A stretch of 13,548 bases of DNA, taken from the NCBI GenBank assembly GCA_003488415.1, contig DNLQ01000055.1, forward strand, positions 1 through 13,548, given 5' to 3'. A program made the translations under genes and the position numbers. The stretch is from Ruminococcus sp. Its GTDB lineage: Bacteria > Bacillota > Clostridia > Oscillospirales > Ruminococcaceae. The notes under the pieces were generated by a model. It did not search any database, had not been told where the DNA came from, and was given only the letters and a program-made list of their open reading frames with translations. Of this stretch, positions 1 through 6,167 are shown piece after piece (the stretch's first letter is position 1; each line of letters begins with the position of its first letter).

Positions 1-3000
1 CTCAACAGGAGCAGCTGTTGTCTCAGCAGGGGCAGCCTCTGTAGTCTCAACTGCGGGAGCCTCTGTTGCAGCAGGTGTCCTGTTGGGGCTGAGATCGTAA
101 TTATAGCCGCTGAGGTCAGTTACCTCTCCCTCAGCTGTGAGCATAACTCCGCTATTCTCCTTGATGAGAGTCTCGGGAACGATGACAAGTGATACGTCCT
201 CGGGTACGTTTACATCCTCTACGATATTGACATTACCGAAGATGTAGAGAGTCTTGTCATCAAGCTCCTTGACGTCTTCAAGAGCACCTCTTATATCCTG
301 ATAGGATGCACCGTTTGTGAGGAATGCAGTAGCACCGGGGTTGAGGAAGTTAGCATCGATAAGCTCGTGACAAGTCTCGCAGAATGCTGCAACGCCGGCG
401 CCCTGTCCATCTGAAGGAGGAGCGATAACAGCGTACTTGCCTGAGCATTCATGCTCAGCAACTGTATGTACGTTGATGATACTCTCACCGCCATCAGATA
501 CAGCGCAGATGTCAGCGTCGATTCCGGCACGGAGAGGAGTAACCTTTATTACCGCAGCGGATGAGAATACATAATGTCCGTCATCATCGATGGTATAATC
601 GCCGCTTATTACTTCGATATCGAAGTCCTTTTCGTCATCAGGTCCGGCGTTCTTGTAATAGTGAGTTCCGAGACGGCGGAGTGTGTAGAAATTAACATGA
701 GCGCCGCCCTTTGGCTCAGCGAGTCTGTAGTATACGTCTTCGCCGATCGTAAGGATGCTTGATGCGATACCTGTGTCATCGAATGATTTTGCGGCAAGCT
801 GTGCAAGGTTGTAGAGATGATTTCCGGTTGACTGATCTCCGCCGATATCATCCTCAGCGTAAACGATAGTATTTGCCAGAGCGGATACATATTCATTGTC
901 AACTCCGCCGAGGTTGTCTAAGATAAGATCCTTTGCAACCTTTAACAGAAGATCGCTGTTATCAACGTCTGCTCTGTTGTCGATGACCTCTACCTCGTGA
1001 GGGATAACTGTAGTAGAACCGGGAAGTGTTACGACTTCAACGTTTTTAAGAACGTGTGCAACAACGATGTTGTCCATAACAGAGCCGTAGACGGAAGCGA
1101 CTGCATTGATGCCTGCCAGGTAGGGGTTCTTTGACCAGCAGGTCAGGAGAACAACGCTGTCAGCTGCCAGCTTCTGATCGTCAAACTGCTTTTCAATAAG
1201 TGACTTCCATATGTCTGTGATGGATACCTCTGCGACCAGAACATCGCCGGGATCGAGCTGTCCTACGGAGTAACTCTGATTAACATTGATGTTCTGAAGC
1301 TGAGAGTTTTCAACCTCTGTGGAGATCAGTTCTCCGTTGCGGTACTTGCGTCTTGTGATCTTTGAGGACTGTGATATTTCCTTGATAGTATGCTCAAGAT
1401 TGTAGACAGGCTTGTGGGATACATTCTCCAGCATGATAGTTACTGTGTAGTCAGTGCCGAATGAAGAGTATTTAGGAAGCTGGATCTTCATCTTGAGAGC
1501 ATTGCCTGCGTATACGTGGAGAGTATTCTCTGACCTGAAGTCATAGGAGAACTCTTCTCCACGGTTCTTGCCCTTGAATACTGATGTGAGATCGTAGTCA
1601 CCGGCAACATCACCACGTACATACCAGTGAACATCTGATGCCTGACCAGGTCCGAGCACTCCCATATCCTGAGTCTGAAGGCAGTTTACAAGAGTAAGTC
1701 CTGAAGGTACGTTGATAGTAGCGGAGCAGTCTGTGAGGCTCTCTTCATTATCATGGTTGATGACAACAAGCTCTACATCGTAGAACTCCTTGAGCCACTT
1801 AGCCTCGCCGTGGATTATCATGTACATTTCCTCGGTCTCTGTTTCCCAGTAGACAACTCTGGGAGCAGTTTCGGCGTTATATGTACCGCTGCCGTGGTAT
1901 TCACAGTGAACAGAGGTCGTACCCGTAGGAGATACCACAACATACTTATGGATGAATTCAACAGAAGCAGTGAATGTGAGCTGTATCTCATAGTCAAATA
2001 CATGATAGTTTGCAGGATCGCTGAGATCTATGCCGGCAGCCTTGATCTCATCAATATCCATCTCATGAACTGTCATATGACCTTCGATGTCGAGTCTCTT
2101 GGGAGCAGGGGGTACGGGAACAGCTGTAGTCACAGGAGCTGCTGTAGTAACAACGGCTGTTGTAGCCTTAGCAGTAGTAGTGGGCTTTGCGGTAGTTGTA
2201 GCCTTAGCAGTAGTAGTGGGCTTTGCGGTAGTTGTAGGCTTTGCAGTTGTAGTTGTGGTGGTAGTAGTTGTAGTAGTGGTTGTTGTGGTAGTAGTTGTAG
2301 TAGTGGTTGTTGTGGTAGTTGAAGTTGTAGTTGTTGTAGCTTCTGTAGTGGCAGTTGTTACAACAGGTGCATCAATGCTCTCGTATTCACAGATGAAGCC
2401 GAAGTTCTCTGTGCCGAAGAATGACTCGCTGCCGAAGGTTCCTGCCTCTACCAGGTCATTCCACTTATTTACGCATTGACCTGTAAGGGGATTCTGTCTG
2501 GTGTAGATCATCAGAGCATCCTCATAAGAATTATCGGGCTGACCGCTTGCCCAGTTGGTATAATCCCATGGCTCACCGGTTACCCATGCGAATAAACCGT
2601 TGTCATTTCTCTTTGCACCCAGCCAGTAGCTGTTTTTGAGGTTTTCCTCATCATTAAAGAGTGCTTCAATGAATGACTCCTCCTCAGCAGAGGTAACAGC
2701 AGCAAGATGTCCGCCGAGGCTCTTACAGTATTCCTCTGCTTCGCTCCAGGTCATACCCAGATCGAAGCGTCTGTATCTATCGTTATCGGGTTCATAGAAA
2801 TCCCACTCCACATCTCCGGTATAGGGGAAATCAAATCCGTCCAGACCTACGCTGAGGGAAGCATAATGCTCGCTGATGATCTCGGCATCACGTATAGTAA
2901 CAACACCGTCTCCGTCAACATCGGCAGCTTCCTTGTTGATATCAACTAAATCAGTTCCGTGGACGTAGGCTTTGACCTTAGATGAATCGGTAGCGTTAAC

Positions 3001-3732
3001 AATGCCGTTGCCGTCCACATCACCAAACAAGATCTCCGGCGCAGCACCTATTGCAACATATCCTTCATAGGAAGTGCCCTTCAGGAGATCGTCAGTGTTA
3101 TGCTCACCGGATAGTGCGTGATATACGACGTAGTTAATGAAACTGTGATCAGAGAAGTTATACTGATGGCTTGAACCTGCCCAGTAGCTGGTAAGACCGG
3201 ATACTATGCTCATATCAAAGTAGAACACATCACCGGGATCTGAATCTCCGGGAACAGTAACGTCAAAATTGACAAATGTTCCGCTCTTGCCAATATCTGT
3301 ATCGGCATCAGAATTAAAGGTCAGGTGGTAGGTGTTGAAGCCGTTATGGACTCCAAGGGATTCCACGCTGAGTTCCATGCCTTCAGTTCCGTCACCTACT
3401 GTGAAGTTAGTGGCTTCAAGTCTGGAGTCGATATTGAGAAGAACGCTGGCATAGCCGAAATAAGGCTCAGATCCAAGATCGTCTTCATTGAGCGTGAGAC
3501 TGGCAGACGCAGTAGTCTCAGTGAGCGGATAGGCGAGTGTTGTCTGTGATCCGGTGAAATACAGCTCAGGATATGCCTTTGCCGTCTTCAGTTCAGCAAG
3601 TGCCGGACTCAGAGACAGTGAAGATCCTGCATCGGCTGCTGTGACCGTTTCCCCTATCGGACCTATGAGCTGTGAAGAGACCATCGCAGCAGAAGTCAGA
3701 AAGGACAGGGCCTTTTTGTAGTTTGTTACCAT
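1..3732 (-). CDS. Large secreted dockerin / C-type-lectin-like surface protein (3' end beyond window)
   Basis: Open with no stop for all 1244 codons visible; the C-terminus lies beyond the left edge. The ATG at 3732 has a full AAGGAGGT Shine-Dalgarno 8 nt upstream. Residues 1-35 look like a signal peptide (KK, hydrophobic stretch, cleavage near TVTAADA). Residues about 50-225 form a beta-rich, cohesin-like region ending in a VTVPGDSDPGD-type segment (tentative). Residues 237-292 are a type I dockerin with two calcium loops (DVDGNGIVNATD at 238, DVDGDGVVTIRD at 271). Residues about 308-451 are a C-type-lectin-like domain: C336, WASGQPDN at 394-401, KWND at 423-426, FICEYE at 446-451. A Thr/Pro/Ala/Lys linker (about 455-545) includes 25 consecutive Thr. 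The remaining 700 residues are beta-rich, possibly CARDB/Ig-like, with an FCETCHEL segment near 1110, then another Ala/Pro/Glu/Thr-rich stretch at the edge. Likely cell-surface or cellulosome-linked carbohydrate or adhesion role; exact function unknown. Confidence 0.88.
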   Translation of the reverse strand, partial: MVTNYKKALSFLTSAAMVSSQLIGPIGETVTAADAGSSLSLSPALAELKTAKAYPELYFTGSQTTLAYPLTETTASASLTLNEDDLGSEPYFGYASVLLNIDSRLEATNFTVGDGTEGMELSVESLGVHNGFNTYHLTFNSDADTDIGKSGTFVNFDVTVPGDSDPGDVFYFDMSIVSGLTSYWAGSSHQYNFSDHSFINYVVYHALSGEHNTDDLLKGTSYEGYVAIGAAPEILFGDVDGNGIVNATDSSKVKAYVHGTDLVDINKEAADVDGDGVVTIRDAEIISEHYASLSVGLDGFDFPYTGDVEWDFYEPDNDRYRRFDLGMTWSEAEEYCKSLGGHLAAVTSAEEESFIEALFNDEENLKNSYWLGAKRNDNGLFAWVTGEPWDYTNWASGQPDNSYEDALMIYTRQNPLTGQCVNKWNDLVEAGTFGSESFFGTENFGFICEYESIDAPVVTTATTEATTTTTSTTTTTTTTTTTTTTTTTTTTTTTTTAKPTTTAKPTTTAKATTTAKPTTTAKATTAVVTTAAPVTTAVPVPPAPKRLDIEGHMTVHEMDIDEIKAAGIDLSDPANYHVFDYEIQLTFTASVEFIHKYVVVSPTGTTSVHCEYHGSGTYNAETAPRVVYWETETEEMYMIIHGEAKWLKEFYDVELVVINHDNEESLTDCSATINVPSGLTLVNCLQTQDMGVLGPGQASDVHWYVRGDVAGDYDLTSVFKGKNRGEEFSYDFRSENTLHVYAGNALKMKIQLPKYSSFGTDYTVTIMLENVSHKPVYNLEHTIKEISQSSKITRRKYRNGELISTEVENSQLQNINVNQSYSVGQLDPGDVLVAEVSITDIWKSLIEKQFDDQKLAADSVVLLTCWSKNPYLAGINAVASVYGSVMDNIVVAHVLKNVEVVTLPGSTTVIPHEVEVIDNRADVDNSDLLLKVAKDLILDNLGGVDNEYVSALANTIVYAEDDIGGDQSTGNHLYNLAQLAAKSFDDTGIASSILTIGEDVYYRLAEPKGGAHVNFYTLRRLGTHYYKNAGPDDEKDFDIEVISGDYTIDDDGHYVFSSAAVIKVTPLRAGIDADICAVSDGGESIINVHTVAEHECSGKYAVIAPPSDGQGAGVAAFCETCHELIDANFLNPGATAFLTNGASYQDIRGALEDVKELDDKTLYIFGNVNIVEDVNVPEDVSLVIVPETLIKENSGVMLTAEGEVTDLSGYNYDLSPNRTPAATEAPAVETTEAAPAETTAAPVE
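2161..2232. repeat. Two perfect 36-bp tandem copies coding PTTTAK/ATTTAK linker
   Basis: Positions 2161-2196 and 2197-2232 are identical base for base. Read on the minus strand they encode alternating TTTAKP and TTTAKA units of the linker between the lectin-like domain and the C-terminal region. Because the unit length is a multiple of three, copy-number change would lengthen or shorten the linker without a frameshift. Confidence 0.9.
2261..2314. repeat. Two perfect 27-bp tandem copies in the poly-Thr tract
   Basis: Positions 2261-2287 and 2288-2314 are identical. They lie in a region (about 2245-2319) coding 25 consecutive Thr on the minus strand through a mix of ACA, ACT and ACC codons. 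A 9-codon unit with mixed codons points to duplication of a block rather than slippage of a single triplet. Such Thr runs in secreted Firmicute proteins are usually flexible and often O-glycosylated linkers (inference). Confidence 0.9.
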
Positions 3733-3740
3733 TGGCTGGT

Positions 3741-3748
3741 ACCTCCTT
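3741..3748 (-). promoter_or_regulatory. Strong Shine-Dalgarno for the surface protein
   Basis: On the minus strand this reads AAGGAGGT, a full 8-nt match to the anti-Shine-Dalgarno, preceded by an A-run. Its 8-nt spacing from the ATG at 3732 fixes the start codon and predicts efficient translation. Confidence 0.85.
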
Positions 3749-3772
3749 TTTTACTCCCTGTGTTTCAGTAAA

Positions 3773-3809
3773 GTCAGAGTGTGGTACAGAGAGAATATTA
3801 TAGTCTGAC
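3773..3809 (-). other. Possible 5'-end stem-loop of the surface-protein mRNA
   Basis: A 6-bp inverted repeat (GTCAGA at 3773-3778, TCTGAC at 3804-3809) brackets a 25-nt loop. The promoter at 3816-3843 would start transcription near 3809, so the stem would sit at the very 5' end of the message, where stem-loops often protect mRNA from decay. The stem is short and the role is inferred. Confidence 0.3.
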
Positions 3810-3815
3810 ATTTTA

Positions 3816-3843
3816 ATTATACCAGTATCTGGATAATTGTCAA
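3816..3843 (-). promoter_or_regulatory. Consensus sigma-A-type promoter of the surface protein
   Basis: On the minus strand TTGACA (3843-3838) is followed, after a 16-bp spacer, by TATAAT (3821-3816). Both hexamers match the consensus perfectly, and TGG before the -10 gives an extended -10. Predicted start near 3809 leaves a leader of about 77 nt before the ATG at 3732. It lies just downstream of the terminator at 3886-3916, so the gene appears to be its own transcription unit. Confidence 0.85.
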
Positions 3844-3885
3844 CACTTTTATTGCTTATTTTTTATATAACCTGCTCCGTAACAG

Positions 3886-3916
3886 AAAAAGCTGTTCTGA
3901 TCCCCCTCAGAACAGC
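3886..3916 (-). terminator. Rho-independent terminator, minus strand
   Basis: GCTGTTCTGA (3891-3900) and TCAGAACAGC (3907-3916) form a perfect 10-bp stem with a 6-nt loop. On the minus strand the stem is followed by TTTTT (complement of 3890-3886); on the plus strand there is no T-run. It would end minus-strand transcripts from the dehydrogenase-flavodoxin operon, about 230 nt after the flavodoxin stop, and shield the surface-protein promoter. Confidence 0.85.
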
Positions 3917-4148
3917 CTGCATAATATTGCTCAGACAGCCAAAGCCTGAATTTCCTGCTTGTCCTTCTCTGTCAGTCCTGCGCAATTCTTCGGCATTTAA
4001 TCGGCGGAGCAGCAAAGATGATATCAGGATAGGATCCAGATGATAATGTAAAGGGCAGCGGTTTCTGTGTGACAATGATCACATAGCAACTGCTGCCCCG
4101 TATTATTTCAGGAAGTGCCATAATGCTGAATCATGGCAAGCTGTTTTG
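3917..4148. other. Gap between flavodoxin stop and terminator; no supported gene
   Basis: This is the main part of a 416-nt gene-free stretch (3733-4148). It holds a two-tier hairpin at 4053-4098, an inverted repeat TGCCAT/ATGGCA near 4117-4139 just after the flavodoxin stop, and a 21-codon minus ORF at 3996-3931 (MPKNCAGLTEKDKQEIQALAV) that ends just before the terminator. That ORF has no clear ribosome binding site, so it may be a chance ORF or a gene remnant. The region probably serves as the 3' untranslated end of the flavodoxin transcript. Confidence 0.4.
4053..4098. other. Two-tier inverted repeat, possible structured RNA
   Basis: GGGCAGC (4053-4059) pairs with GCTGCCC (4092-4098), and inside it TGTGA (4068-4072) pairs with TCACA (4079-4083). 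The structure lies downstream of the flavodoxin stop. Neither strand has a convincing U-run after it, so it is not a clear terminator. It could stabilise the 3' end of the operon mRNA. Confidence 0.4.
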
Positions 4149-4610
4149 TTACATCTCCGCAAGTGCCTGGATCTCAGATGCGGTGGGATTGACCTTTCCT
4201 TCGACGATCTCAGCATCCGGAGCGCTGACTTTCAGATTCTGCACGGCTTTTCCGAATCTGCTGCCGCCGGATGTAGCAAACAGAATAATACGTTTGCCGG
4301 AGAAATCATATTTTTCAAGGAAGGTGTTGATGATCGTCGGTGCGATATACCACCATACCGGAAATCCGATATACACCGTATCGTATGATGCAATATCTGC
4401 ATCACCGTCAGCGATCGCAGGACGGGAATTGTGATCGCTCATCTCCACGCTGCTTCTCGACTGCTTATTCTGCCAGTTCAGATCAGCATTCGTGTACGGG
4501 ACAGCGGGCTTGATCTCATACAGATCTGCGCCTGCGGCATCTGCGAGTTTCTTTGCGAGGGCAGCGGTGTTGCCGCTTGCCGAAAAATATGCAACTAACT
4601 TTTTGCTCAT
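4149..4610 (-). CDS. Flavodoxin-like FMN protein
   Basis: A 153-residue single-domain protein, the usual size for a short flavodoxin. It binds FMN and carries electrons in the cytoplasm. The N-terminal strand and phosphate loop are clear: KLVAYFSASGNTAALAKKLA, with S10-T15 forming the SxSGNT loop. The segment GFPVWWYIAPTIINTFLEKYDFSGK (about 90-115) is typical of the flavodoxin_4 group, where aromatic residues stack on the flavin, and FATSGGSRFG follows. The ATG at 4610 has an AGGAGGA site 7-13 nt upstream. It starts 14 nt after the dehydrogenase stop, so the two are probably one operon. The electron partner cannot be read from the sequence. Confidence 0.9.
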   Translation of the reverse strand: MSKKLVAYFSASGNTAALAKKLADAAGADLYEIKPAVPYTNADLNWQNKQSRSSVEMSDHNSRPAIADGDADIASYDTVYIGFPVWWYIAPTIINTFLEKYDFSGKRIILFATSGGSRFGKAVQNLKVSAPDAEIVEGKVNPTASEIQALAEM

Positions 4611-4624
4611 AACAATATCCTCCT

Positions 4625-5788
4625 TTACAGTGATGCTGTGAATATCTCAGCGATATCCTTTTCCAGCAGCGGTGCCCACGCATTTTCAAGTCCCTCGTTT
4701 ACTGCAACGTGATGCGCCATTTCATCTATGCGGCTTTCATCAATACCGACCTCACGGAGCGTCATCGGAATGCCAATGGACAGGAAGAAATCGTAGGTTG
4801 CCTGAATCGCCTTTTCTGCGATCTCAAACCTGTCAAGGCTGCTGTCGATGCCGAAAACATTCACGCCGTACTTTACAAAGCGGTCAACGGTTTTCTCGCT
4901 CAGGATATGCTTCATCCAGCGGGGAGTGATGATTGCAAGTCCTTCGCCATGCGTGATGTCATAATATGCGGACAGAGCGTGCTCCATGCCGTGACACGGC
5001 CAGCCTGACTGACTGTTGCCGAGGGAGTAAATGCGGTTGCAGCCGTAGGTACAGGTGAGCATCATCTCTGCTCTTGCGGTATAGTCCTCCGGATCCTCAA
5101 GGCACTTCTTTGCATTGACCATAAGGCTCTTGAGACCTGCCTCCATGAATCCGTCATTCAGCAGCGTGGAATCCTCACAGAAATACTGCTCCATGATATG
5201 ATTCATTGCATCAGCACAGCCCGCCGCAGTCTGCTTCTTCGATACGGTGAATGTGTATGTCGGATCAAGGAACGAAACAGCAGGGTACAGAAGCGGATCC
5301 ACATAGCCGATCTTATCGTTTGTCTCAGTCCTGGAGATAACTCCGCCGGGATCGTATTCACTTCCGGTCGCTGCCAGCGTAATGATGTCCACGATCGGCA
5401 GCGCTGCCTGTGCCTTGACCTTGTAGGAGATCAGATCCCACGGATCACCGTCATATTTCGCTCCGGCTGCGATAGCCTTGGAGCAGTCCAGCACACTTCC
5501 GCCGCCTACCGCAAGTATTACATCAATATCATTCTCCTTGCAGAGCTTCACGCCGTCCAGCACGCTCGGATCATACTTCGGATTCGGCTGGATTCCGGAT
5601 AGCTCGATGATCTCAAAGCCGGAGAGCAGCTCCTTTACCTTGTCGTAGAGACCGATCTTTCTGATGCTGCCGCCGCCATAGGTGAGCAGTATCTTTTTGC
5701 CGTACTGTGACATTACCTCCGGCAGCTTTTCGATCACATCCTTGCCGAAAATCAGTCTTGTGGGTGTCATGTAGTCAAAGTTTTGCAT
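4625..5788 (-). CDS. Iron-type alcohol dehydrogenase (BdhA/YqhD-like)
   Basis: A 387-residue group III (iron-containing) alcohol dehydrogenase that interconverts aldehydes or ketones and alcohols with NAD(P)H in the cytoplasm. The N-terminus (FDYMTPTRLIFGK) and TYGGGSIRKIGLYD (36-49) match the BdhA/YqhD group, and AVGGGSVLDCSKAIAAGA (93-110) is the nucleotide-binding loop. Likely metal ligands are D193 and H197 in CADAMNH, H266 in WPCHGMEH and H280 in YDITHGEGLAI. By comparison from memory it is closer to clostridial butanol dehydrogenase than to E. coli YqhD. The ATG at 5788 follows an AGGAGGA site. The coding sequence looks intact. Substrate is uncertain; likely roles are fermentative alcohol formation or aldehyde detoxification. 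Confidence 0.95.
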   Translation of the reverse strand: MQNFDYMTPTRLIFGKDVIEKLPEVMSQYGKKILLTYGGGSIRKIGLYDKVKELLSGFEIIELSGIQPNPKYDPSVLDGVKLCKENDIDVILAVGGGSVLDCSKAIAAGAKYDGDPWDLISYKVKAQAALPIVDIITLAATGSEYDPGGVISRTETNDKIGYVDPLLYPAVSFLDPTYTFTVSKKQTAAGCADAMNHIMEQYFCEDSTLLNDGFMEAGLKSLMVNAKKCLEDPEDYTARAEMMLTCTYGCNRIYSLGNSQSGWPCHGMEHALSAYYDITHGEGLAIITPRWMKHILSEKTVDRFVKYGVNVFGIDSSLDRFEIAEKAIQATYDFFLSIGIPMTLREVGIDESRIDEMAHHVAVNEGLENAWAPLLEKDIAEIFTASL

Positions 5789-5960
5789 GGTTGATTCCTC
5801 CTGTATATTGATTAATTCATCCCGTTACTATATGATCTTATATCAGGTTTTCCCCTGTGAACGAACTGAAGTTTTTTTCAAGATATCCAGACTAAGTAAA
5901 CATCAGTGCAGATCGACCTGTTATTTCTTCTTTTCAGCGGAATTTATACCAATTGCTTCA

Positions 5961-5972
5961 GATTAATTAATC
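5961..5972. promoter_or_regulatory. Perfect palindrome GATTAATTAATC, possible operator
   Basis: The 12-mer equals its own reverse complement and is flanked by GCTTC on both sides. A 10-of-12 match (GATTAATTCATC) lies at 5810-5821, just upstream of the dehydrogenase ribosome binding site. Both fall inside the predicted leader of the minus operon. This could be a dimer-bound operator, but AT-rich palindromes also arise by chance. Confidence 0.3.
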
Positions 5973-6014
5973 GCTTCTTTTAAGCTGATAGCCGCAGCAT
6001 ATTACCTTTTCAAT

Positions 6015-6044
6015 ATTATACCATACTTTGCATCACAAATTCAA
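6015..6044 (-). promoter_or_regulatory. Promoter for the dehydrogenase-flavodoxin operon (divergent partner)
   Basis: On the minus strand TTGAAT (6044-6039) and TATAAT (6020-6015) are 18 bp apart, with an extended -10 reading TATGGTATAAT. Transcription would start near 6008, giving a leader of about 220 nt before the dehydrogenase ATG at 5788. The -35 lies in the same TCACTTGAATT box as the opposing hen1 promoter. Confidence 0.6.
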
Positions 6045-6111
6045 GTGAAAACTGCATAAAAGATCTCTCACTAAAAGGCGCATCTGTTTTTTACTGAAAA
6101 TCACTTGAATT
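6038..6111. repeat. 11-bp inverted repeat over both divergent -35 elements
   Basis: AATTCAAGTGA at 6038-6048 is the exact reverse complement of TCACTTGAATT at 6101-6111. Each arm covers the -35 hexamer of one divergent promoter, and the arms are 52 bp apart. Such placement fits a shared regulator acting at both promoters, or a duplicated promoter. Confidence 0.6.
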
Positions 6112-6133
6112 ATCGGAACATCTATGGTACAAT
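6105..6133 (+). promoter_or_regulatory. Promoter of hen1-pnkp
   Basis: TTGAAT (6105-6110) and TACAAT (6128-6133) are 17 bp apart, and TGG directly before the -10 gives an extended -10. Transcription would start near 6140, leaving a short leader of about 25 nt that contains the ribosome binding site. Confidence 0.75.
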
Positions 6134-6150
6134 AATATAAATACCGTGAA

Positions 6151-6167
6151 AGGAGCGATACCACTTG
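6151..6167 (+). promoter_or_regulatory. Shine-Dalgarno supporting the TTG start of hen1
   Basis: AGGAG at 6151-6155 sits 9 nt before TTG at 6165-6167. No in-frame ATG is as well placed, and the encoded N-terminus (MLLTITYEGEHTQELGYLLHKNP) resembles known Hen1 N-termini. The TTG codon may keep expression modest. Confidence 0.8.

Larger units (their letters stand above)
5789..6164. other. Divergent intergenic regulatory region
   Basis: This 376-nt AT-rich gap separates the minus dehydrogenase operon from plus hen1-pnkp. It holds two divergent promoters (6015-6044 minus, 6105-6133 plus), an 11-bp inverted repeat over both -35 elements, and a perfect 12-bp palindrome at 5961-5972 with a near copy at 5810-5821. 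A weaker minus-strand extended -10 (TGG then TATAAA, complement of 5943-5948) could be an alternative dehydrogenase promoter. No credible ORF, tRNA or riboswitch was seen. Confidence 0.6.

Noticed and set aside
2161..2320. Tandem repeats as a CRISPR array
   Set aside because: Units are contiguous with no unique spacers, keep the reading frame and encode a protein linker.
1753..2322. Plus-strand Ser/Cys/Gly-rich ORF of 189 codons
   Set aside because: Exact antisense frame of the surface-protein gene, whose reading frame is supported by a promoter, Shine-Dalgarno and domain motifs.
2087..2479. Plus-strand ORF rich in Val (poly-V run)
   Set aside because: It is the antisense shadow of the Thr-coding repeats of the surface protein; it has no ribosome binding site and a non-biological composition.
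3863..4075. Minus-strand ORF of 70 codons
   Set aside because: It runs through the perfect terminator hairpin at 3886-3916, has no Shine-Dalgarno and shows no recognisable motif.
4053..4098. Hairpin as a rho-independent terminator
   Set aside because: No adequate U-run follows on either strand; kept only as a possible structured element.
5198..5602. Plus-strand ORF of 134 codons inside the dehydrogenase gene
   Set aside because: Antisense to a well-supported dehydrogenase with all metal-binding residues; no start signals.
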